37,289 nt of DNA. It comes from Trueperaceae bacterium (GTDB lineage: Bacteria; Deinococcota; Deinococci; Deinococcales; Trueperaceae). Shown here piece after piece: positions 26,304 through 33,999 of the stretch. Both the position numbers and the translations under genes were made by a program. The first letter of the stretch is position 1. Each line of letters starts with the position of its first letter. The stretch spans positions 1-37,289 of the forward strand of contig JASBUK010000098.1 in the NCBI GenBank assembly GCA_030147925.1, read 5' to 3'. The notes below the pieces were generated by a model, which was given only the letters and a program-made list of their open reading frames with translations, was not told the DNA's origin and made no database searches.

Positions 26304-26666
26304 TTTCGCCCTCTCTAACGGTTCTGCTCATAGTGCCATAAACGTAGTTGGCATCTGCTATCAGCATGACCCAAAACCACCAGCCATTCCGTAAGCCTGG
26401 CAACGCTTTATGTAAGCAGAAAACCCCCTAGCCTGGTGCTGACCTCGTGGTCAGCATCCTGGGGGTTTCATCCTAAAAAATGGACTTAAAGCCATCTCCC
26501 GAATCACCTTAATTATAGTATAATCAGCTTAAGGTAGCAAGAGTCAAAAGTCCTGTCTAGTACGGCAATTAGAGGCTTTCTATCCAGCGTGATGCCAACA
26601 AATCGGCGACAGTTTAAAAACAATTAGATAGCCGTCCCCACTCGTAATCAGGGAGGAAAGCAACTC
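26304..26666. other. Intergenic region with hairpin and AT-rich promoter-like box
   Basis: No gene is seen in these 363 bases between divergent genes. They hold the long hairpin at 26421-26468, a small inverted repeat TGCCA/TGGCA at about 26324-26344 in the peroxiredoxin leader, and TATAGTATAAT at 26514-26524, which could be the -10 of the rightward small gene. That would give a leader of about 135 bases before the AGGGAGG ribosome site. Confidence 0.5.
26421..26468. repeat. Long hairpin with UCGU loop
   Basis: AAACCCCC (26421-26428) pairs with GGGGGTTT (26461-26468), and TGCTGACC (26437-26444) with GGTCAGCA (26449-26456). The two stems are separated by an 8/4-base internal loop and closed by TCGT. 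On the minus strand the stem is followed by TTTTCTGCTT, so it could terminate leftward transcripts coming from the cyd operon. On the plus strand there is no T run. It does not match SRP RNA. Confidence 0.55.
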
Positions 26667-26945
26667 ATGAAAAGCCACTCCGAGCAACTGCGTGAACGAT
26701 TAATGGAGGTCTTGCAGGATTTGGCGCCTGGAGTTGACGTACTTTATATCAAAAGTGCAGACGATCAATTGCAGGAGCTTTTTGCCGAAATCGGCTACAA
26801 GGACGACGAAACTCGTGACCGGGTGATTTTACGGATGCGTGAGCTCTTAGACGCTTATCAGCAAACCGTCAATCTGGCGCAGCACCACCTTAGTGAGGAT
26901 ATGTTTAAGTTAATGGCTCAGCTGGAGTACCCCTCGCGAAAATAA
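26667..26945 (+). CDS. Small helical protein of unknown function
   Basis: Product of 92 residues with a good ribosome site (AGGGAGG, about 10 bases before the ATG). The sequence is strongly charged and almost entirely helix-forming (SEQLRERLMEVLQDL, DDETRDRVILRMRELLDAY, NLAQHHLSEDMFKLMAQL). It has no membrane segment, signal peptide or cysteine. I do not recognise it. It stands alone between the divergent peroxiredoxin gene and the convergent cyd operon. Confidence 0.65.
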   Translation: MKSHSEQLRERLMEVLQDLAPGVDVLYIKSADDQLQELFAEIGYKDDETRDRVILRMRELLDAYQQTVNLAQHHLSEDMFKLMAQLEYPSRK

Positions 26946-27195
26946 TTTAGCGCTTTTAGAAAATACTCCCCCACTGAGTTCTTTTCGAGCGTCGATAGTT
27001 AAAAGTGAGGGATTATGACAACTCTGAAAGCCATATTTGATAAAAAGACTGTTGGTAGAAAAGTCTCTCCGTTCCCCACAAAAGCAGGATTGGGGAGCGA
27101 GAAATCTCTATCCCCTTATCCTCGTTCCTCAACCCCCTTTACACTTTTTACTTCCCCCTCAACACACAATTTGGGACAGCTTCTAGAAAGCGGCC
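26946..27195. other. Gap between the small gene and cydC
   Basis: These 250 bases carry no convincing gene. An ATG at 27015 with GAGGGA upstream opens a plus-strand frame (MTTLKAIFDKKTVGRK) that runs 107 bases into cydC on the opposite strand. It is low-complexity after 20 codons and probably not real. An imperfect hairpin (GGAT/GGGGA with TCCCC/ATCC, about 27089-27121) and pyrimidine-rich tracts may end the converging transcripts. Confidence 0.4.
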
Positions 27196-28902
27196 TCAGA
27201 GTTGTAGGATGCTTTGTTGTAGCTCGAGCATCCGCTGGTAATAGCCGTTTTGCCTGCTCAGTTCATGATGGCGGCCTCGTTCGACAATGCAGCCTTCTTT
27301 AAGCACCAGAATTTCATCAAACATATCCATTTGCTTTAGGCGATGTGTCAGCACCAAGGCGCTACGTCCTGACAGCAGGGTCTTTAGCGAAGACATCACC
27401 TCCGCTTCGGTAATCGCGTCCAGATTTGCCGTCACTTCATCAAGCAGGACTACAGGAGCATCTTTAAGGAAGGCTCGAGCCAGCATCAGACGTCTGCGTT
27501 CACCACCTGAAAGGCGGCTCCCCTGTTCTCCTAAGAGCGTGTCAAGGCCCTGGGGGAGCTCAGGCAACAAATCAGCCAACCTAGCCTGCTCGAGCGCCCT
27601 TAACAGCTCGGCATCGTTGGCACCGGGCTTGGCAATCAACAAATTCTTACGTAGCGTACTGTGAAAAATCTGCTCGTCTTGCGAGACAACCGCTATGTGA
27701 CGGCGCAGAGCCTCAGGCTCATACACAGCCAAATCCTGACCAGCCAGCAAAATATGACCTTGCGTCGGCTCGTAAAAGCGCACCAGTAGCTTGATAAGAC
27801 TTGACTTACCGGAGCCGCTCAGCCCCACCACTGCCTTGCGCTCGCCGGGTCTAAGTGAAAAACTTATATCCTGTAAAACCCGTTTGCTTTCATAGGCAAA
27901 ACTCAGGGCTTCAAAGCGAATTTCACCGACGTCTGGGGTCTGCTCACCCTGGGTAGTAAGCTCGGGGGCAGCGGTAATTTCTTGTAGACGCGTCATGGAC
28001 TCTTTAGCGACAGGATAGGTCTGCAAAGCCTGAGCCAGGGGTTGTACGGCTTCAAAACTAGTCAATACCGCCAGGACAAGCAGCGCTAAATATATGCCGT
28101 TTAGCTCACCGCCAATCACCAACAGCAGAGCAAGCAGTAAAGCGGCCAGCATCCCCAGATGACTAAGCAGGAGGTTAAAGCTGTTTTCCATACCGCTAAT
28201 CAGAGCCTGTCGCAGTTGCAAACGGGCAAGCTGTTGATTTATGCGGTCTATGTTGGCCTCAAAACGGCGCTGTTGTCCAAAAATCAATACGTCGGGCAAG
28301 CCAGCTATGCCATCGACATAATGCCGCTGCAATGCCGCGTTTAGCCTTAGTTGCCGCACTCCGGTTGAGCGAGCCAGCGCAGCTATCCAGAGCGGCAGCA
28401 CCAGCCCGGCGGACAGCAAAAAAAGCAGTGTGATTAAGGCGATTTGAGCACTGACAAACCACAGCGCCACAGTTGTCAGGCTAATGATGATAGCCGCAAC
28501 GATAGCAGGAGCCATCACCCGCAGATAAAATGTTTGTAGCTGATCCACGTCGGCAACGATGCGGCTGAGCAAGTCGCCGGAGTGCTCTTTCATCCTCGCT
28601 GGCGCCAAGGGCTCGAGCTTGCCAAAAAACCACAGCCTAATCTGCATGAGCAGCTTAAAGGTAAGGTCATGTGAAACCAGCCGCTCAAAATAGCGCAACA
28701 CCGCCCGCGACAATCCAAAAAAGCGAACGCCGGTAATAGCCAGCATCAGCTCTAAGATGGGCGGGCGCAAGGCCGCACGGGAAAGTAAATAGCCCGAGAG
28801 CGACATCAGACCCATGGCCGCAATGATAGTGCCGACACCCAAAATAAGCGAAAGCATGACCTGAGCGCGATAGGGTTTGAGCAGAGTGATAAAAGACCTC
28901 AC
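27196..28902 (-). CDS. cydC: Cytochrome bd assembly ABC exporter subunit CydC
   Basis: ABC half-transporter of 568 residues. Together with CydD it exports cysteine and glutathione to the periplasm, which is needed to assemble cytochrome bd. The N-terminal membrane domain (about 1-310) has six helices and ends before the ATPase domain. The ATPase has Walker A VGLSGSGKSS, signature RLSGGERRRL, Walker B VVLLDEVTANLD and the switch histidine in LVLTHR. All ATPase motifs are intact. GTG start overlapping the cydD stop (GTGA). Last gene of the cydABDC operon. Confidence 0.92.
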   Translation of the reverse strand: MRSFITLLKPYRAQVMLSLILGVGTIIAAMGLMSLSGYLLSRAALRPPILELMLAITGVRFFGLSRAVLRYFERLVSHDLTFKLLMQIRLWFFGKLEPLAPARMKEHSGDLLSRIVADVDQLQTFYLRVMAPAIVAAIIISLTTVALWFVSAQIALITLLFLLSAGLVLPLWIAALARSTGVRQLRLNAALQRHYVDGIAGLPDVLIFGQQRRFEANIDRINQQLARLQLRQALISGMENSFNLLLSHLGMLAALLLALLLVIGGELNGIYLALLVLAVLTSFEAVQPLAQALQTYPVAKESMTRLQEITAAPELTTQGEQTPDVGEIRFEALSFAYESKRVLQDISFSLRPGERKAVVGLSGSGKSSLIKLLVRFYEPTQGHILLAGQDLAVYEPEALRRHIAVVSQDEQIFHSTLRKNLLIAKPGANDAELLRALEQARLADLLPELPQGLDTLLGEQGSRLSGGERRRLMLARAFLKDAPVVLLDEVTANLDAITEAEVMSSLKTLLSGRSALVLTHRLKQMDMFDEILVLKEGCIVERGRHHELSRQNGYYQRMLELQQSILQL

Positions 28903-30650
28903 GCCGCCACCTCGGCAAAGGCGGCAACTAACTCAGCGTAACGACCAGCGGCAGCCAGCAAACCCTGATGCGAACCCCGCTCAACAATCCGGCCCTCGTC
29001 CATAAGCAGTATCTGATCTGCGGCCTTAATGGTAGTAAGGCGATGGGCGATAACCAGGACGGTGCGACCTCGTTTTAGCTTTTGTAAGGCTCGGGAAATA
29101 GTCGCTTCGGTTTCGGGGTCGAGCGCAGAGCTCGCCTCGTCAAAGATAAGGAGCGGGGCGTCTTTGAGAAAAGCTCGAGCAATAGCCAAGCGCTGACGCT
29201 CACAGCCGCTAAGACGCAAACCCCGTTCACCCAAGGGTGTGTCATAGCCCAGGGGCAAGTCATTTATAAAGTCGTGCGCTTCGGCCAGCTTGGTGGCCTC
29301 CTCTATTTCCGCTAGATTAGCTGTGGGCCGGGCCAAACGCAAATTTTCAAGCACTGTATCGTCAAAAATATAGGGAGACTGAGACACCAGCGCTACTAAA
29401 GAGCGCCAGCTTTCAGCCTGAAATTGACTAAGGGGCAAACCGTTGACGCGAAGCTCGCCTTCTTGCCATTGCAAAAAGCGCAGCAACAGCTTGACTAAAG
29501 TGGTCTTACCGGCACCACTCGCCCCTACCAGAGCCGTGACGGTGCCCGGTGTTAATAAGGCCGTTAGATTCTGTACAGCGGCCCGTGACGCATCCGGGTA
29601 TTGATAGCTCAGATTGGCCAGCTCGAGCTCTACTGTGGCAACCTGGGGTAATTCAGTATTGGTAGCAACGGGAACATCCTTATCCAAAATTGCGTAGATA
29701 TCCTCGGCAGCAGCCAAACCCTCCATGCCGGCGTGGTGATGCACACCCAGTTGTCTAAAAGGCAAGTAATATTCGGGCGTCAGCAGCAAGACCAGCAGTG
29801 CTGCCTCAAAGTCCATATTGCCCTGAACCAAACGAATGCCTACGGTCACTGCTACCAGGGCGGTACTGAGCATGGCCGCCAGCTCGAGCACCAGACCAGA
29901 CAAAAAAGCCACCTTGAGCACGTTCATGGTGCTGCGGCGGTAATTATCACTCACCTGCGCAATGGTCTTTAGCTGAGTCTTACTGCGGTTAAATAGTTTT
30001 AACGTAGTCAGGCCTTGTAGTACTTCGAGAAAATGGCCACTCAAACGGCTCAGCGTTCGCCACTGCTTGTCGCTCTGTCGCTGCGCTAAGCTGCCCAAAA
30101 GCCACATAAACAGCGGGATGAGCGGTCCGGTGACAAGCAAAATGATCCCGCTTAATCTGTCAAGGTAAAAAACATAGACAGCAATGAGCGGCGGTACTAT
30201 GCCCATAAGCAGCACTTGAGGTGTAAAACGTGCTACAAAGGGCTCGAGCTTATCGACTCCAGCCAGCAAGGTAGCAACCAGTGAGCCGCCGCGCCGACGC
30301 TGGCTAAAAGCGGGGCCGAGTCTTAGCAAATGCTCAAAGAGCTTGTGGCGAAACTCCAGCTTTATGCGTGTTGCACCCCGTTGAACAATAAACTCATGGA
30401 GCCACAGCAGCGCGACCCGCACAAAAATAACTGTTAGCAGCCAGGCAAGCGGCCCCTGCAATGCAGGCCAAGTCGAAGCTTGTAAAAACGCACCGTCAAT
30501 CACGCGGCTGAGCAAGCTCATTTGCCAGATAATGAGTATAGTGCCTAAAGCGCCAAGCGTAACAGTGGTTAAGATCACCGAGCGCTCGGCAAGCGCACGC
30601 TTAAACAAGCGGCGGCGAGCGTCAGCTTTAGTCGTGGTCGGCTCCGTCAT
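28899..30650 (-). CDS. cydD: Cytochrome bd assembly ABC exporter subunit CydD
   Basis: ABC half-transporter of 583 residues, partner of CydC in the thiol exporter required for cytochrome bd. The membrane domain spans about 25-325, with LVTGPLIPLFMWLLG in a conserved position. The ATPase domain has GASGAGKTT (376-384, Lys382), Walker B PLLIFDEASSALD and the switch histidine in LVIAHR. The signature motif reads LSGCE (480-484) instead of LSGGE/Q. The middle Gly-to-Cys change (C483) is unusual and may alter ATP hydrolysis at one site of the heterodimer. It starts 9 bases after the cydB stop. Confidence 0.92.
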   Translation of the reverse strand: MTEPTTTKADARRRLFKRALAERSVILTTVTLGALGTILIIWQMSLLSRVIDGAFLQASTWPALQGPLAWLLTVIFVRVALLWLHEFIVQRGATRIKLEFRHKLFEHLLRLGPAFSQRRRGGSLVATLLAGVDKLEPFVARFTPQVLLMGIVPPLIAVYVFYLDRLSGIILLVTGPLIPLFMWLLGSLAQRQSDKQWRTLSRLSGHFLEVLQGLTTLKLFNRSKTQLKTIAQVSDNYRRSTMNVLKVAFLSGLVLELAAMLSTALVAVTVGIRLVQGNMDFEAALLVLLLTPEYYLPFRQLGVHHHAGMEGLAAAEDIYAILDKDVPVATNTELPQVATVELELANLSYQYPDASRAAVQNLTALLTPGTVTALVGASGAGKTTLVKLLLRFLQWQEGELRVNGLPLSQFQAESWRSLVALVSQSPYIFDDTVLENLRLARPTANLAEIEEATKLAEAHDFINDLPLGYDTPLGERGLRLSGCERQRLAIARAFLKDAPLLIFDEASSALDPETEATISRALQKLKRGRTVLVIAHRLTTIKAADQILLMDEGRIVERGSHQGLLAAAGRYAELVAAFAEVAA

Positions 30651-30659
30651 CTAGGCCAT

Positions 30660-31670
30660 CTAGTCAGGGATTGAGTCTAAGCTTATACGCTGGCGAAAAA
30701 CCCAGTAGCTATAAGCCTGATAAGCCACTATTATCGGGACGAAAATCAGCGCTACGACCAGCATCACTTTTAGGGTCAGCGGGCTAGAAGCGGCATTGTA
30801 AATGGTCAGATCATAAGCCGGGTTAAGGCTCGAGGGCATCACTCTTGGGAACAAGCCTTGAAACGCTACAACAGTAGCCAAAATAATGGTCGCCCCGGTA
30901 GTGAGAAAGGCCCAAAGTTCCGTTTTTAAGCTGATAAAAACAAAAGAAGCGATAAAACTCAGCACTGCCAGCATCGGCAGTGTGCCCGGGACTAAGCCGG
31001 TGCCGTGAAAAAGGTCGGTCTGCGAGTAGCCAAAAATGGCGAAAACCAGCAAAAATGCCGCCGTGGGCCACCAAAGACGTTTTGCCAGGGTCAAAACCCG
31101 CGCATATAAGCCACCTTCAAGCCGCAGGCTTAAAAAGAGCGCACCGTGCAAACTAAATACCAGCACGGCGATAAGCCCTCCGAGTAACGAGTAAGGATTG
31201 AGCAGGTTAAGCAAATTACCGCTAAAATTCATGTCCGGACCGATAGGCAGGCCACGCACCACGTTGGTTAGCGCCACGCCCCACAATAAGGCAGGCAAGA
31301 GGCTGCCAAAAAAGATAAAGCCATCGGCGGTACGCCGCCACCACAGCGCCTTAACCTTGCTGCGAAACTCAAAGCCCACCGCACGCAAAATAAGCGCAAT
31401 CAGGATAAAAAACAGCGGCAAATAAAAACCGCTAAAGAGCGTGGCGTACCAGTTAGGAAAAGCAGCGAACATCGCGCCACCGGCGGTGATCAACCAGACC
31501 TCGTTGGCATCCCAAAAGGGGCCGATGCTGTTTATCAGCACGCGCCGTTCTTTATCACTTCGCCCCAGCAGAGGCATGAGGATGCCCACTCCAAAATCAA
31601 AGCCTTCTAAAAAGAAGTAGCCTGTAAACAGTAAGGCGATGAGGATAAACCAGATGGTGTTTAAGTCCAT
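30660..31670 (-). CDS. cydB: Cytochrome bd ubiquinol oxidase subunit II CydB
   Basis: Membrane protein of 336 residues, structural partner of CydA in the quinol oxidase. It has about eight helices and the N-terminal FFLEGFDFGVGILMPLLG motif of CydB, then IGPFWDANEVWLITAGGAMFAAFPNWYA in overlapping stretches from 49. It is shorter than E. coli CydB (379 residues) but typical of the family outside proteobacteria. GGAG lies upstream of the ATG. It follows cydA by 26 bases. Confidence 0.95.
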   Translation of the reverse strand: MDLNTIWFILIALLFTGYFFLEGFDFGVGILMPLLGRSDKERRVLINSIGPFWDANEVWLITAGGAMFAAFPNWYATLFSGFYLPLFFILIALILRAVGFEFRSKVKALWWRRTADGFIFFGSLLPALLWGVALTNVVRGLPIGPDMNFSGNLLNLLNPYSLLGGLIAVLVFSLHGALFLSLRLEGGLYARVLTLAKRLWWPTAAFLLVFAIFGYSQTDLFHGTGLVPGTLPMLAVLSFIASFVFISLKTELWAFLTTGATIILATVVAFQGLFPRVMPSSLNPAYDLTIYNAASSPLTLKVMLVVALIFVPIIVAYQAYSYWVFRQRISLDSIPD

Positions 31671-31696
31671 ATTTAGTGCTCCTGAAGGTCAGAACT

Positions 31697-33076
31697 TTAG
31701 TAGGCGTAAGTTTCTAAGGTTTCGCTCGAGCCCTCGGTATCTGCTTTTTGAGGCAAGAGCTCGGCATATTTTGCCAGTAGATAAAAATCCACTACCGCCA
31801 AGACTCCGTAAACCAAGCCAAAGCCAATCAGCGAAAAAAGCACAGTACCGGCGCCAACGTTTGGCGAAACGGCATCGGCGGTCTTGAGCAGGCCATAAAC
31901 CACCCAGGGCTGCCGCCCCATTTCAGTGACAATCCAGCCGCTGGCATTGGCAATATAGGGCATGAAGAGCAAGACAACGCTAAGACGCAAAAAGAACTTG
32001 TTGTTCTCCAAATTATTGCGCCACCAAGCGACAAGACCTAAAAAACTACCCAAAATAAACAGTAGGCCCAACCCCACCATGATGCGAAAACTCCAGTAGG
32101 TAACAGCCACCGGGGGAATGTAATTTCCAGGGCCAAACTCTGCTTCAGCCTGAGCTTGCAATTCCTTGATACCCTTAACTTCCTCGGTCATATTGTTATA
32201 GGCCAAGACGCTAAGCAAGAAAGGTAGCCTTATTTCACGACGGCTGCTGCGATTCTCCTGGTCAATCAAGGCAAAGAGCGAAAAGCTGGCGGGAGCTTCG
32301 CTTTCCCAGAGCGCTTCCATGGCCGCCATCTTCATAGGTTGATATTTAGCGGTAACTTGGGCGTTGCTGTGACCACTGGTTGCCACCAAAATACTGGTGA
32401 CGGCGGTAAAGACCAGGGCAATTTTAGCTGAACGCGAGAACATATCCACTTTGTGACGGCGCAACAACTGCCAGGCACTAATCCCTAACACGAATAAACC
32501 GCCGGTCACAAAACCGGCTAAGATAGTGTGCTGTGCCTGCACCAGCATACGCTCGTTGAGAAATACCGCCACGATGTCGGCAAGTTCGGCGCGGCCATTA
32601 TTTATCACATAGCCAACCGGGCGTTGCATCCAGGCATTGGCCGAAAGAATCCACAGCGAAGATAAATTAGCGCCAATTGCCACCAACCAAATACTCAAAA
32701 GGTGGATGGACTTTGGCAATTTGTTCCAACCAAAGAGCCACAAGCCCAAAAAGGTTGATTCCAAAAAGAAGGCCATCAGCGCTTCTATAGCTAAAGGAAT
32801 ACCAAAGATATCGCCGACAAAGCGCGAATACTCTGACCAGTTCATGCCAAACTGGAATTCCTGCACGATGCCTGTGACCAAACCAAGCGTAAAGTTGATG
32901 ACAAACAGCTTGCCCCAAAACAGCGCCATTTGTTTGTAGACATCATTGTTGGTGCGGTAGTAAAAGGTTTGCATGACAGCTACCAAAACCGACAAACCCA
33001 GGGTGAGTGGGACAAAAAGAAAGTGGTAAATCGTAGTGATTCCGAATTGCCATCTAGCCAGGGTAAGAATGTCCAT
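31697..33076 (-). CDS. cydA: Cytochrome bd ubiquinol oxidase subunit I CydA
   Basis: Catalytic subunit of 459 residues that oxidises quinol and reduces oxygen to water with hemes b558, b595 and d, generating proton motive force. Heme ligands expected from the family are present: His18, His183 and Met386, with Glu98 and Glu106 near heme b595/d. The quinol-site GRQPW motif is at 387-391, and the KYQPMKMAAMEALWES loop is conserved. The Q loop is short, as in the compact bd class. Bd oxidases have high oxygen affinity and resist nitric oxide and peroxide. First gene of cydABDC. Confidence 0.97.
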   Translation of the reverse strand: MDILTLARWQFGITTIYHFLFVPLTLGLSVLVAVMQTFYYRTNNDVYKQMALFWGKLFVINFTLGLVTGIVQEFQFGMNWSEYSRFVGDIFGIPLAIEALMAFFLESTFLGLWLFGWNKLPKSIHLLSIWLVAIGANLSSLWILSANAWMQRPVGYVINNGRAELADIVAVFLNERMLVQAQHTILAGFVTGGLFVLGISAWQLLRRHKVDMFSRSAKIALVFTAVTSILVATSGHSNAQVTAKYQPMKMAAMEALWESEAPASFSLFALIDQENRSSRREIRLPFLLSVLAYNNMTEEVKGIKELQAQAEAEFGPGNYIPPVAVTYWSFRIMVGLGLLFILGSFLGLVAWWRNNLENNKFFLRLSVVLLFMPYIANASGWIVTEMGRQPWVVYGLLKTADAVSPNVGAGTVLFSLIGFGLVYGVLAVVDFYLLAKYAELLPQKADTEGSSETLETYAY

Positions 33077-33110
33077 GAGAACATTGTTTTATTGCAAGTT
33101 TTTACAAAAC

Positions 33111-33126
33111 AGGGATAAATGTCCCT
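33111..33126. promoter_or_regulatory. Inverted repeat upstream of cydA
   Basis: AGGGATAAATGTCCCT is a 16-base interrupted palindrome with 5-base arms, 35 bases upstream of the cydA ATG and 140 before rlmB. It could be an operator for the cyd operon. It does not match the Fnr or Rex consensus. Confidence 0.3.
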
Positions 33127-33225
33127 AATGCAAGCTGGCTCTCAATTGTCTTAAGAGTAAAAGGTAAGTGGTTGGTAGTTTGTAGGAAAACCTTTACTTT
33201 CTACTCACTACTTCCTACTTTTTCA

Positions 33226-33255
33226 ACAGAACACAAGCTAACAGAACACAAGCTA
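33226..33255 (+). repeat. Perfect 15-base tandem duplication
   Basis: ACAGAACACAAGCTA occurs at 33226-33240 and again at 33241-33255 with no gap. It lies in the rlmB promoter, and its end supplies the first two bases of the -10 box. It looks like a recent slippage or small duplication. Confidence 0.9.
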
Positions 33256-33259
33256 TAGT
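33254..33259 (+). promoter_or_regulatory. Leaderless -10 box of rlmB
   Basis: TATAGT is followed by 6 bases and the rlmB ATG at 33266. There is no ribosome binding site. The duplicated 15-mer occupies the spacer and -35 positions. Confidence 0.5.
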
Positions 33260-33265
33260 AAGCCC

Positions 33266-33991
33266 ATGATTATTTATGGCAAACAAGCTGTCATCGAAGC
33301 CTTGCAAGAAGGCGGAGTCCTGCGTATCTTAGTCGCCAAAGGCATACAGCCCGGCACCGCCCAACAGCTCGAGCGCTTAGCCCGCAAGCACCGGGTGCCA
33401 CTGGATTATGTCCCGCGCATCGAACTCGATCAGGCACTAAAAACCACTCGGCATCAGGGCATTGCCGCCGAATTGCCCGAGTTAAGTTTTGCCGACCCCG
33501 AAGCACCTTTTAATTTAGCCGCCAAACGGGGCGAAATGCTGCTTTTGGTTCTGCTGGACCAGATTAGTGACCCACGTAATTACGGGGCGATTATTCGCAG
33601 TGCGGAAGTACTCGGGGCACACGGTGTAGTGACCGAAGAGCGCCGTAGCGCTCCCCTTTCCGCCGTGGTAGCCAAGACCTCCGCTGGAGCCAGCAGTCAC
33701 TTGCCGCTGGTGCAGGTCAAGAATCTGCCCAGATATATCGACGAGCTAAAAAAACGTAATGTCTGGATTTATGGCGCTTCCGGTGATGCCGCCAACACTC
33801 CGGCTGATCTCGATTGGAAACGGCCTACCGCGCTGGTCATAGGCTCCGAAGGCAGCGGCATGCGCCGCTTGGTTCGTGATAAATGCGACGACACCGTACG
33901 CATCCCCATGAAAGGCAAAATTGACTCACTTAACGCCTCAGTAGCTGCCGGAATCCTGCTTTATGCCATTGCTGCCGGGCGTGAACGTTAG
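33266..33991 (+). CDS. rlmB: 23S rRNA Gm2251 2'-O-methyltransferase RlmB (SpoU family)
   Basis: SpoU/TrmH-class methyltransferase of 241 residues, expected to 2'-O-methylate G2251 in the 23S rRNA P loop using SAM. The N-terminal substrate-binding domain begins MIIYGKQAVIEAL, the usual RlmB opening. The knotted C-terminal domain holds motif 1 SDPRNYGAIIRSAEVLGA, motif 2 ALVIGSEGSGM and motif 3 IPMKGKIDSLNASVAAGILL. All are intact. RlmB is favoured over TrmH by length and the N-terminal domain. Its TAG stop is also the start of a TAGAAT box 5 bases before the next gene. Confidence 0.92.
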   Translation: MIIYGKQAVIEALQEGGVLRILVAKGIQPGTAQQLERLARKHRVPLDYVPRIELDQALKTTRHQGIAAELPELSFADPEAPFNLAAKRGEMLLLVLLDQISDPRNYGAIIRSAEVLGAHGVVTEERRSAPLSAVVAKTSAGASSHLPLVQVKNLPRYIDELKKRNVWIYGASGDAANTPADLDWKRPTALVIGSEGSGMRRLVRDKCDDTVRIPMKGKIDSLNASVAAGILLYAIAAGRER

Positions 33992-33994
33992 AAT
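33989..33994 (+). promoter_or_regulatory. Possible leaderless -10 box of the S9 peptidase gene
   Basis: TAGAAT overlaps the rlmB stop codon and ends 5 bases before the ATG at 34000. No ribosome site lies between. It could alternatively be chance in a two-gene operon. Confidence 0.3.
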
Positions 33995-33999
33995 GGTGC

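Noticed and set aside
26310-26360. Fluoride-riboswitch-like string GCCATAAACG
   Set aside because: The rest of the conserved core and the pseudoknot partners are missing, and the downstream gene on that strand is not a fluoride exporter.
26421-26468. SRP (4.5S) RNA
   Set aside because: The stem lacks the conserved GGAAGNAGCA-type apical loop and asymmetric bulge of SRP RNA.
27015-27302. Plus-strand ORF of 95 codons with GAGGGA upstream
   Set aside because: It becomes low in complexity after about 20 codons and runs 107 bases into the well-supported cydC gene on the other strand.
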